The notes below the pieces were generated by a model. It did no database searches. It was given only the letters and a program-made list of their open reading frames with translations, and had not been told where the DNA came from. Below, piece by piece: positions 8,769 to 16,842 of a stretch of DNA of 64,000 nucleotides (its first letter is position 1; the number at the start of each line of letters is the position of its first letter). The translations under genes were made by a program, and so were the position numbers. The DNA is from Microcaldota archaeon. GTDB lineage: Archaea; Micrarchaeota; Micrarchaeia; Micrarchaeales; Micrarchaeaceae. The DNA is taken from positions 1 through 64,000 of the forward strand of contig JAJZJM010000001.1 of NCBI GenBank assembly GCA_021810105.1, read 5' to 3'.

Positions 8769-9508
8769 CTTATCAGCTTATTCAAGGTTGCGTACTGTTT
8801 TGCCATATTCAGATGCTCTTGATATCCCTTTCCTGTATAAGAGACCAGATGGCGGTCTACCTCTTCAACAGTATCAGGTATGTGAAGAACATTGTCTATA
8901 GGCCTGCCGCTAGGTCCATCAAACATATCAACTATTGACATCCCATTGCTGAACATTTTCCTTAGCGTTCCCTCTTTTGCAAACATAGGGTCTGAACCTC
9001 CCCTTATGCTAAAAAGCTTGCTTATAGCATCGGGCCCTGAAAAGATCAGCATATAAGACTCTTTTCCCAGATAACTATTAACCTCTACATCAGTTATCCA
9101 CTTTCCTATGCCTTCTTTATCTTTTGGGTCAAGATTGTATTTTTTAAGCGTCCAATTCATTTGCTCTTCAGAAATCCCTCTACGCAAAAATGAGCTTATG
9201 ACTTTTTCACCTGTCTCGTTAAGTTTGCTCTTTCCATCAAAATGCATTCTGCGCATTTTATCAGAGATGTCTGGTGGTGTGAAAAATTCTTCCATTAAAA
9301 TTAAGCCATTTTCACTGGAAAAGTTCTTTAGATGGGCAACTATCCGATCTTTTCTTCCATCTTGCACAGTATCTGGCTTCAATATAGCGCATGCTATCTC
9401 TATAGTTGTACTTTGGCAGTCTTTTGAATTAGAAGTATGGGGTTTCGTAAGCTCCATGTCATCAATGTGTACGCTATGCCACTTTTTAATATTAATATCT
9501 GATTTCAA
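8765..9508 (-). CDS. Divergent nucleoside diphosphate kinase-like protein
   Basis: ACAILKPDTVQDG N-terminal motif and NVLHIPDTVEEVDRHL (active-site His context), with internal insertions versus typical ~150-aa NDK. Confidence 0.65.
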   Translation of the reverse strand: MKSDINIKKWHSVHIDDMELTKPHTSNSKDCQSTTIEIACAILKPDTVQDGRKDRIVAHLKNFSSENGLILMEEFFTPPDISDKMRRMHFDGKSKLNETGEKVISSFLRRGISEEQMNWTLKKYNLDPKDKEGIGKWITDVEVNSYLGKESYMLIFSGPDAISKLFSIRGGSDPMFAKEGTLRKMFSNGMSIVDMFDGPSGRPIDNVLHIPDTVEEVDRHLVSYTGKGYQEHLNMAKQYATLNKLIR

Positions 9509-10124
9509 TTTCGTTTATAGTCGAATACTGGCATTTCTAACAAGATTTATGATGAGGTTGGCGCTGCAGAAGTGCAAGCTCAAATCTAACCTGTATTTTA
9601 CATTTTTGGATCTGTAAGAATCATTTTGCTTGCTTCTTTTCGGACCAGATTTTGTCGTAGAATTTTCAAATGCGGAGTTCATATATAAGAAGATTTTGAA
9701 CACGTCTTCGAATTTATGCATATTTCCAAATGATTCGTTTACTGATATACTGATTGTCAGGAATATGCCTGCCGATTAAGTGCCTGCTATATATTACATC
9801 TTAGGTGATATATAATACAAAACTGCTATTGCGCCTGTTTAGAGTCTACTGGCTTGAACCACTCTTTTTGGCCCGTTTTGTTCTAGAATCATACTTGATT
9901 CCCAATCTTGCATATCTTCTTATTTTTTTATTTAGTTCCATTGAGCAATAGCCGAGCGTCGCTTGTATATGACGTTCAGGAGCGTTATAGGTGGCTGTAG
10001 ATTTATCGGTGATACAACTCTTAGAGGACAAGAGGCTAAAGCCGTTCAACTTTGTTATTGTTGGCAATTAAGCAACTTAAAAGGAAAACGTTAAATAAAT
10101 TGTTGAAGTATAAAATTTGATAAA

Positions 10125-10397
10125 ATGAAGGCTAAAACCATTGGCGGATTATTCGTTGTGCTAATAGGTATGGTGGTAGTAGTATACGCATCCTTTTTAT
10201 GGAACTCTAATTTTCAATTGAATAAGGCTACAAATCCTTCTTTTGTAACAAATTCATTAGTGGTAAGTGTTGAATATATCATTCTTATCATAATAGGTAT
10301 ACTGGCTTTTATCTGCGGCGGATTGATAATTAACAAAGATAAAACATTGCAAATTATGAGAAAACTAAGTGAAAATTTGGCAAGGAAGACGGCGTAA
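10125..10397 (+). CDS. Small membrane protein, AT-rich region
   Basis: 90 aa with two TM-like segments. Confidence 0.5.
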   Translation: MKAKTIGGLFVVLIGMVVVVYASFLWNSNFQLNKATNPSFVTNSLVVSVEYIILIIIGILAFICGGLIINKDKTLQIMRKLSENLARKTA

Positions 10398-10429
10398 GAT
10401 AACAGATATTTATCATAAAATATGATTGC

Positions 10430-11050
10430 ATGGTTGTAGAAAAATATCAAAGGGAATATGATATACTGATTTTGTTAACCACGCTTTTACCAATTTTTTT
10501 AGTAATATTCTTATTTGCATCTGCAAACAGTATTAACATAGAGGCAATCTCTAGTTTAGCTTCAAATAACACGCAATGGAATAATACACAACCATGTAGC
10601 AGTGCTAATTCAATCTCTTTGGAAAACCAATGTAGACTACATGAAATAATTAACGCATATGTGCCACAATACACGATAGTTTATTTCGTTGTTTTGGTCT
10701 TATTATTGTTTACTATGTTGGATGTCTCTTTTCTAGTTCTTTCTAGGTATTCATCTGACTTTATTAAGAGCATTTTTCTCTTCATTTTAGCATTACTTAT
10801 AGCTATTGAATTTGTGTATCTATCAAATGTAAATTTATTCTATGAAGGTAGCTCTAGTTTGGGTAATATTTTTTCACAGACAGCAAATTGGACGCCATTA
10901 TTAGAGTTAATTTTGATTATACCTTCTGCAATTGTGGCGTTTAGCATTGGGTGGAGTTGGTTCGATAGTTTCTTCCTAAAAAACTTTAATAAGGGTAAAA
11001 AGACTTCACGTACATCGCATCAGAAGTTACGAAAAGTAAAGAATATGTAA
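10430..11050 (+). CDS. Hypothetical multi-TM membrane protein, AT-rich region
   Basis: 206 aa ORF with about four hydrophobic segments. Confidence 0.6.
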   Translation: MVVEKYQREYDILILLTTLLPIFLVIFLFASANSINIEAISSLASNNTQWNNTQPCSSANSISLENQCRLHEIINAYVPQYTIVYFVVLVLLLFTMLDVSFLVLSRYSSDFIKSIFLFILALLIAIEFVYLSNVNLFYEGSSSLGNIFSQTANWTPLLELILIIPSAIVAFSIGWSWFDSFFLKNFNKGKKTSRTSHQKLRKVKNM

Positions 11051-11129
11051 AACCTAAGGGCAGGGTGGCGATGATATTGTTAGAAAAAGGTAACATTTGG
11101 GGCTTCTATATATAACCCCGCAAGCTCAG

Positions 11130-11189
11130 TGCTCCGATCGGGATTTGAACCCGAGTTGCAGGGTTGAAAGCCCCGCGTCCTTGGCCGAG
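11130..11189 (-). pseudogene. 5'-truncated tRNA-Glu(UUC) (3' portion from D-loop to discriminator base)
   Basis: Minus strand CTCGGCCAAGGACGCGGGGCTTTCAACCCTGCAACTCGGGTTCAAATCCCGATCGGAGCA: anticodon arm CGGGG-CTTTCAA-CCCTG and T arm intact, but no 5' acceptor or 5' D-stem upstream. Confidence 0.8.
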
Positions 11190-11213
11190 TTTGTCGTCTT
11201 TTTCTAGCTTCAT
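11184..11213 (-). pseudogene. Integrase N-terminal fragment, int(N)
   Basis: Minus strand ATG AAG CTA GAA AAA GAC GAC AAA CTC GG = MKLEKDDKLG; enters the repeat in the same frame as int(C). Confidence 0.75.
11185..11198. repeat. attL-like copy of 14-bp direct repeat CCGAGTTTGTCGTC
   Basis: Exact match to 15367-15380; encodes DDKLG in the integrase frame (minus strand). Confidence 0.85.
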
Positions 11214-11346
11214 TCTAGCACCTTTTACAATCAAAAACATACCAAAACAAATCTAGCTTTCTGAACAGTAGCTTTTCCCAAGCAAGCTATATAAGCAAGC
11301 ACGGTTCAGATTCGCCAGAAATCTGAACCTGAAATTTATAGCTAAG

Positions 11347-12261
11347 TTACTTTACATTTTTAGGTTTCATTTCGTAAATGCGATTGCCTATAGCTTCATT
11401 GCAACTTTCACATAGCGTGATAAGATTACTCATTTCATCTGAACCTCCTCTGCTAAATGGAATTATATGGTGGACATGCAACTTAGCTTCCCTACTCGCC
11501 CCACACTCTTGACATATGTAATTGTCTCTTTTGAAAACTTCTATCTTTATTGAGTTTGTCAGCGTTCTCGTTCTTTTTGGCTCCTGCCCTCCAAACTCCT
11601 TTTGGAGTCTAGTAGAAACTGCATTAGTCAACAAACTTAGTTGCCTAGACGTATCAATTCCTAACTCGCTAGCAAATTGCTTTATATGAGCCGTTGAAAC
11701 AGAGAATAAATTGTCCTGCCTCGCCCTCTTAACAAGTTTATCAACAATATCCGCAAACGTAGCGCGCTCCTGCACAACTCTGTATTCTATTAGTTTCTTT
11801 CTGATATTCAGAATAATTTTACTCCATCTTATTCGTTCTTTAAGTCCATAAAGGTCAAAATATGAACGAGGCTCCTCTGCGTTTAGAGTTCCTGCCATTC
11901 TCCAAGAATAATTTGCACTATCTAAACCTATAGTTTTTAAGTCTATTTCCTTATTCAAAAACCATTCTTGAACTTCCAGTACTTCAAAAATATTTATTCG
12001 CTCATCAATAATTGTTTCTTCATCTTCCCATTTCTTAATAATTATTGAATAGATAGTATCTACAAGTAGTTTGTCATTTAGCTTCTTGGCCTTTGCCGAC
12101 ATCTTAAGTAATTCCATTTGAGTTTTGTCTCTAATTTGCAAGGCGTCTTTATTTTGCTGCTCTTCTAGGAGTAACCTCTGATTCTGCATTTTATAATAAT
12201 GCAACATCTCTCTTTGAAGTTCTTTGTCAGCTTTTGTGTTATCTGCTTTATCCATATCCAT
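11347..12261 (-). CDS. HNH endonuclease-domain protein
   Basis: C-terminal YICQECGASREAKLHVHHIIPFSRGGSDEMSNLITLCESCNEAIG; charged/coiled-coil-like N-terminus. Confidence 0.85.
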   Translation of the reverse strand: MDMDKADNTKADKELQREMLHYYKMQNQRLLLEEQQNKDALQIRDKTQMELLKMSAKAKKLNDKLLVDTIYSIIIKKWEDEETIIDERINIFEVLEVQEWFLNKEIDLKTIGLDSANYSWRMAGTLNAEEPRSYFDLYGLKERIRWSKIILNIRKKLIEYRVVQERATFADIVDKLVKRARQDNLFSVSTAHIKQFASELGIDTSRQLSLLTNAVSTRLQKEFGGQEPKRTRTLTNSIKIEVFKRDNYICQECGASREAKLHVHHIIPFSRGGSDEMSNLITLCESCNEAIGNRIYEMKPKNVK

Positions 12262-12299
12262 CCCTTACAATGATAAACTTTTAATCTTTCTCTTGACTG

Positions 12300-13349
12300 C
12301 TAAAACATTTTTGAAACGTACTCCACTACATATTGATAATAAAGTAAAACGGCGGCAGCACCTATGGCAATGCCAATAGCATTTCCAGATGGAGCGTTCC
12401 AACTAGAAAGAAACAACACAGCAATAGCGTAGAAGGGGAAAGACCTTAAAAAGCCTTTAGCTGAAGTAAATTGCCCTTCTTTAGGAAGTTCAATGCCAAA
12501 GAATTTGGCCGGCATCACTATTAACATCCATGCTATGAAATAGAATAGGAATACAGATAGTCCCCATTCCAAGTAAGCTAAAGTTCCTGTGTGAAGAGAG
12601 AGCAATATCATCCATATCGCATTCAGAAAAGGCATTATAAATACGATAAAAAGGAAACCGCTTGTTATAAGTGTTGGTACAAGTTTATTTCCCCGTCCTT
12701 TCTTGCTTTTCTTTTCGTTTTTGATTGCATTGGCTTGCCCTTTAATAACCTCATTAAATATTCCGATTGTTTTATGTAGAAGCTCTAATGCTTTTTCTCT
12801 TCCAATCCATCCATGCGGTGCATCTACAACTTTGCCATGCTGCATTTTAAGCCAGGCTTTATCTTCATACTGTCCATAATGTACTGTGGCATTCCCGTAA
12901 CTTCTTATATAATCAATTCTACCTATCAACTTATCATTGACAATTCCAGCCTTCTTTGCGTCCTTCAATATGTTTCCCCACTCAGCATCAATCCAATCAA
13001 AATCTATCTTTACTAGCCCTCCTCCAAAGTCCTTCGGTTTATTTGTTCTTCTTGCTAATGAGAAGTAAACGACAGCTTCGGTAACTGCTCTGCACATTAT
13101 TGCGGTACCCATATATGCTCCATTCTGATAGCAAGAATAAGCTTCCCTAAGCAGGTCTAATGAAGGTAGCGATATTAATGCCACCTTATCATATGCGCTT
13201 ATATCAACAACTTCCTTTGCCAATTTCTCCGTGTCTTTAGTTCGACTTTCCCGCCACTTATCTGCTTTGGTTATACCTATTACTGACTGCTCCATCTCAG
13301 CTTCACGTTTCTGAGGCTCAGTTTCAGGCATACTATAAGTATATTCCAA
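12300..13349 (-). CDS. DUF4145-like domain protein with C-terminal TM segments
   Basis: AYSCYQNGAYMGTAIMCRAVTEAVVYFSLA ... DYIRSYGNATVHYGQ resembles DUF4145; several hydrophobic helices follow. Confidence 0.55.
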   Translation of the reverse strand: MEYTYSMPETEPQKREAEMEQSVIGITKADKWRESRTKDTEKLAKEVVDISAYDKVALISLPSLDLLREAYSCYQNGAYMGTAIMCRAVTEAVVYFSLARRTNKPKDFGGGLVKIDFDWIDAEWGNILKDAKKAGIVNDKLIGRIDYIRSYGNATVHYGQYEDKAWLKMQHGKVVDAPHGWIGREKALELLHKTIGIFNEVIKGQANAIKNEKKSKKGRGNKLVPTLITSGFLFIVFIMPFLNAIWMILLSLHTGTLAYLEWGLSVFLFYFIAWMLIVMPAKFFGIELPKEGQFTSAKGFLRSFPFYAIAVLFLSSWNAPSGNAIGIAIGAAAVLLYYQYVVEYVSKMF

Positions 13350-13399
13350 CTTATTATTAGAACCTTACTAGAGAACCTTGAGTTCCATTTGAGTAATTA

Positions 13400-14032
13400 T
13401 TATGGTAGCTTATAATCTTGCTCCGCCGCAATAAAATTAGGCGTGCACCCTTTCTGCCCATGCCATATGACTTTGATTTCTGGGTCAAGCATTATTATAG
13501 GTCGCTTGGATAGATGGTAGCCCTGAGCTTTATGTTTTATATATTCTCTAATGGCTTCTTCGTGGCTTTTATTGCTGTCAACTATCCGCTTTTGAATGGC
13601 CTTCTTTGTAATGTCCATCTTCTTACCATTGAACCCTTCCTCTTTAGGTATGGCCATTCTAGCATTTCTCCATAGTGCTCTGTTGTCAATGCCTTCGTAA
13701 AGCATGTAAACATCGTAATCGTTTATCTTTTGATTTGGGCATTGCATTTCTTTGTAATAGTTAGCATTCTCATAGTCTTTCGATCCATTAGCTTTCAAGA
13801 GGGACTTATCACCCATCAAATAGGTATTAATAAGCCCAGCCTTGCACATGTAGTAAGTAGTCGAGCCTTGGCACAGGAACAACCCTATATACTTAATTCC
13901 CTTACCTCTCACACTAGGATAATTCGCTGTTTTGTCTGCGAAGGTCTTGATTTGCTCAGAGTTTGTCAAGTAGTCTCTAAGTTCTTCCAGCTCCTTTTGG
14001 ACTTCTGCATTAAAGGTCATTTTGTTGTTCAT
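13400..14032 (-). CDS. Hypothetical protein (element cargo)
   Basis: 210 aa ORF; no family recognised. Confidence 0.6.
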   Translation of the reverse strand: MNNKMTFNAEVQKELEELRDYLTNSEQIKTFADKTANYPSVRGKGIKYIGLFLCQGSTTYYMCKAGLINTYLMGDKSLLKANGSKDYENANYYKEMQCPNQKINDYDVYMLYEGIDNRALWRNARMAIPKEEGFNGKKMDITKKAIQKRIVDSNKSHEEAIREYIKHKAQGYHLSKRPIIMLDPEIKVIWHGQKGCTPNFIAAEQDYKLP

Positions 14033-14280
14033 ATCTCATCAATCCATTCCTACAGAGATTCGTTTTAGGAGATATTTATAACTTTCAAGGAACCTGTAAT
14101 CCTTAAAACTACGCCAGCACGTTCATCCTTCGGATTCACGTGGGCTAACGTGCCAACGCACTGTAATCTGCCACCAGAACCGAAACTAGGGCCGATTTTG
14201 ACTCCCCCCACAAAATCGGCCGCCTTTTGTAGACAAAAGACGTAGTTTCTCACGCAGCCATGTCCTACAAAGTAGCCGCA

Positions 14281-14337
14281 GCAGCCGTAGCCCGCCGTGC
14301 GACACCCAAAGGTGTCTTAAAGGCGGGCGGAGGCTGC
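14281..14337. other. Three nested inverted repeats in element intergenic region (origin-like structure)
   Basis: GCAGCC 14281-14286/GGCTGC 14332-14337; CCCGCC 14291-14296/GGCGGG 14322-14327; GACACC 14301-14306/GGTGTC 14311-14316. Confidence 0.7.
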
Positions 14338-14347
14338 AAGGTGGGAA

Positions 14348-14495
14348 TTTCTCTACATGAAACTCTACATGGGCGGCTATAATATTGATGTGCAGTCATG
14401 TAGAGGAGAAATAGCCTTGTTTTGAGGGCTTACGAGGGAGATTTTCTCTACATGGAATGGCTTGGGCATGTAGAGAAACCAAAGTCATGTAGAGA
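14348..14495. repeat. Iteron-like cluster: six copies of CTCTACATG/CATGTAGAG
   Basis: Forward CTCTACATG at 14351-14359, 14363-14371, 14446-14454; reverse CATGTAGAG at 14397-14405, 14467-14475, 14486-14494. Confidence 0.85.
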
Positions 14496-14501
14496 ATGCT
14501 G

Positions 14502-15369
14502 CTAGAAGGGCTTGGAAAGCCTTGCTTTCAGGCCAGAAGCCCGCTCTACCGAAAAGGCTTCGTCCACGGCCTTGTAAAGCTCGTCTTTTCGTGTGTTTAT
14601 GTAGGTCATAGTAGTGCTTGGGTCGCTATGCCTAGCGAACCTGCTGGAAAGCACCACATTCCCGTTACTCTGGCGGGCGAAGCTGGTGATTGCATAGTGC
14701 ATCAGACTGTGGGTAGTCAGCCTATGGAGCCGCCTAGGCGTCCTTCCGTATGATTCCTCGCTCTGGTCGTAGACTTCGTCCAGTCTGGCTTGCTGGACAT
14801 ACCCCCTGAACACCTTCCGCACGTAGTTCTTCTCTAGGAACGGCTCGCCCCTTAGGCTGTGCCCAAGCTCTGCAAAAAACACGAACCCGCCAGCTTGCGT
14901 GATCGCTTGCTCGTTGCGGTTTATGAACTCAACAGTTTGCCGAAATAATGGGATTGGAATGAGCATCGTATCTATCACGTGCGCCTTTTCCGTTTTCACG
15001 GTCAGCTCACGTGTCTCGAACTTTATATCCTTAACATTGACCTTGACAGCTTCGCCTATCCTGAGCCCAAGCTGTGCTTGATACCCAAACAATAGGCGAA
15101 ACTTGTCATTTTCTATGACTTTGAAGAAGGCTTGCACCTCCTGTTCCGTGAAGCCCTTATTGAGGCTTCCGTACTTCGGAGGAGCATTGCCCCTGAAACG
15201 TCTCTTTTTGATGTTGTAGATTACGGACAGAACGTCCTTAATCTCGTGGAAACTAAGCTGCGGTAGCACCTCTTGAATGTGCTTCTTGAGTTTTTCGGGT
15301 TCGGTCTCCGTGATGGAACCGAACCGTATCCTGTTAAATTTCTTATCCTTGGCTAGGGAACTGAACCCG
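14502..15369 (-). pseudogene. Tyrosine recombinase/integrase C-terminal fragment, int(C)
   Basis: LGLRIGEAVKVNVKDI (box I Arg), TTHSLMHYAIT, RHSDPSTTMTYINTRKDELYKAVD. Frame stays open upstream of the GTG at 15269 through FSSLAKDKKFNRIRFGSITETEPEKLKKHIQE to the repeat. Confidence 0.85.
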
Positions 15370-15380
15370 AGTTTGTCGTC
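15367..15380. repeat. attR-like copy of 14-bp direct repeat CCGAGTTTGTCGTC
   Basis: Exact match to 11185-11198. Confidence 0.85.
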
Positions 15381-15392
15381 GAAAATTTGATT

Positions 15393-15467
15393 TGCTCCGA
15401 TCGGGATTTGAACCCGAGTTTCAGCCTTGAGAGGGCCGTGTCCTTGACCGAGCTAGACGATCGGAGC
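15393..15467 (-). tRNA. tRNA-Glu(CUC)
   Basis: GCTCCGATCGTCTAGCTCGGTCAAGGACACGGCCCTCTCAAGGCTGAAACTCGGGTTCAAATCCCGATCGGAGCA folds as a cloverleaf; anticodon loop CTCTCAA. Confidence 0.93.
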
Positions 15468-15499
15468 TTTAGATAACGATTACTCCAATATATATTAAG

Positions 15500-16291
15500 C
15501 TACTTCCTTATCATTCTTACAGCTTTGTCTTCGCAGAGTTCGCTGTCGTGCAGTTTTTCCGATATGAAATCTGCTATTGAGAGCCTCTCTGCCTCTGATA
15601 TTGCGACTATCTCGTTTACTGTTAGGTCTGCAATCATGCCGTCTTCTTCCAGCCTGAACCCACCCTGCATTATTCTCTCTATGGCAGAGTCTAGCTGATT
15701 CATAGAGAGCGAGAGCCTTTTCATTGAGCTGTCTGCTATATCCTTCAAACCTATGGACTGCTGAAGAAGTTCGATGTGCATCGCAGCCTTGGAGCTCTTT
15801 TTGAGGAAGATAAGCGGAGAGGCATACAACCATCTTGAAAGCTGGGCGATTGCCCTGCTCCTTTTCTCACCATTGCGCGCCATTATTGCAGGTATAAGTA
15901 TGAGATTGTTTCCTTTAGGTATCCTGTCAGACATTCTGTTCCTGTCCGCTCTCTCTATGAATGCCATTCTTGATTGGTCATCTATAGAATAGAAGAAGCC
16001 GACGTACGAGTTTACAGCGGATGCAATCCTTGAACGCACCTCTTCCAGCTTTACAGGCCCCTGCATGTTGGAGAGAACCACTTGCAACGCATCCCTATGC
16101 CTCCCTATTGTTGCCATTCTTCTGGCAGCCGTAGTTCCCTTTTTTACCCTAGCAGAGCACGGATCCGCCATCAGGTAGGATATTGCATACATGATGCTCT
16201 TCAATGGAAGCATGCCGAGCCTTTTCCTTATCGAGACTGCGTCTGTCTTATGCGCGTTCCGCTTCATCTGGGGCTGCTTTTGCCGCATCAA
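15500..16291 (-). CDS. Hypothetical protein
   Basis: 263 aa ORF downstream of the DUF460-like gene. Confidence 0.6.
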   Translation of the reverse strand: MMRQKQPQMKRNAHKTDAVSIRKRLGMLPLKSIMYAISYLMADPCSARVKKGTTAARRMATIGRHRDALQVVLSNMQGPVKLEEVRSRIASAVNSYVGFFYSIDDQSRMAFIERADRNRMSDRIPKGNNLILIPAIMARNGEKRSRAIAQLSRWLYASPLIFLKKSSKAAMHIELLQQSIGLKDIADSSMKRLSLSMNQLDSAIERIMQGGFRLEEDGMIADLTVNEIVAISEAERLSIADFISEKLHDSELCEDKAVRMIRK

Positions 16292-16356
16292 TCTCTCACT
16301 GGTCGCCTTATTCTGTGTGGATTATATTCCTATGACGCCCTTTTTATCCCTTTGCG

Positions 16357-16842
16357 TCATCGATTTGCTTTCTTGCCCTGTATCGCTTCACTTATTGAGT
16401 ACTTATTGAACACCTTCGCCTTTATCGAATCCGTGTCATCTACATTCATAGCCCTTGAGATGTGCTCCGCCTGGTTTAGCTTGTTCGCCATTGCATTGTA
16501 AGCCTTCAGCGCAGCAGAATAAGCATCCCTTTCATGCGGGTTGCTTATGCTCGTCCCTTTTGACATCCTTCTTTTTTCTTCCATTGAGATGTCCTTCTGC
16601 GGCGTCATAAGCCTAGAATTGAATATTGAATTTAGTTTCCTTGCTACGGAGCTCGGATGCTTCTTGTCTGTGGCTATGACTGAGGGTGTTCCTATTTCAC
16701 GAATCTGGCTTACCATCCACTCAACTCCGGCCCCTGTCTTGTGAGATGCCATAATGAGCTTGCCGTCAAGAGCAAGACATGCTATACCAGATGTCTTTCC
16801 GGGGTCTATTCCTACTATTATGTGCGCCAAGCAACCATTCAC
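16357..16842 (-). CDS. RNase H-fold DUF460-like protein
   Basis: HIIVGIDPGKTSGIACLALDGKL ... SNPHERDAYSAALKAYN. Confidence 0.7.
   Translation of the reverse strand: MNGCLAHIIVGIDPGKTSGIACLALDGKLIMASHKTGAGVEWMVSQIREIGTPSVIATDKKHPSSVARKLNSIFNSRLMTPQKDISMEEKRRMSKGTSISNPHERDAYSAALKAYNAMANKLNQAEHISRAMNVDDTDSIKAKVFNKYSISEAIQGKKANR

Larger units (their letters stand above)
11185..15380. mobile_element. SSV-type integrated element, ~4.2 kb, flanked by 14-bp repeat within a split integrase gene
   Basis: int(N) at the left end and int(C) at the right end in the same orientation; joining the repeats restores one frame; tRNA-Glu sequence flanks both sides. Confidence 0.8.

Noticed and set aside
9515-10067. 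ORFs 9515-9721 and 9846-10067
   Set aside because: AT-rich, short, no family features or spacing consistent with real genes; possibly decayed sequence.
14065-14253. 62-aa ORF in the element intergenic region
   Set aside because: Starts near the hairpin region and has no recognisable fold; structural/non-coding interpretation preferred. Could be revisited with comparative data.
15269-15269. GTG at 15269 as the true integrase start
   Set aside because: The frame is open upstream through plausible integrase sequence to the att repeat and continues in int(N); the GTG is just the first start-like codon inside int(C).
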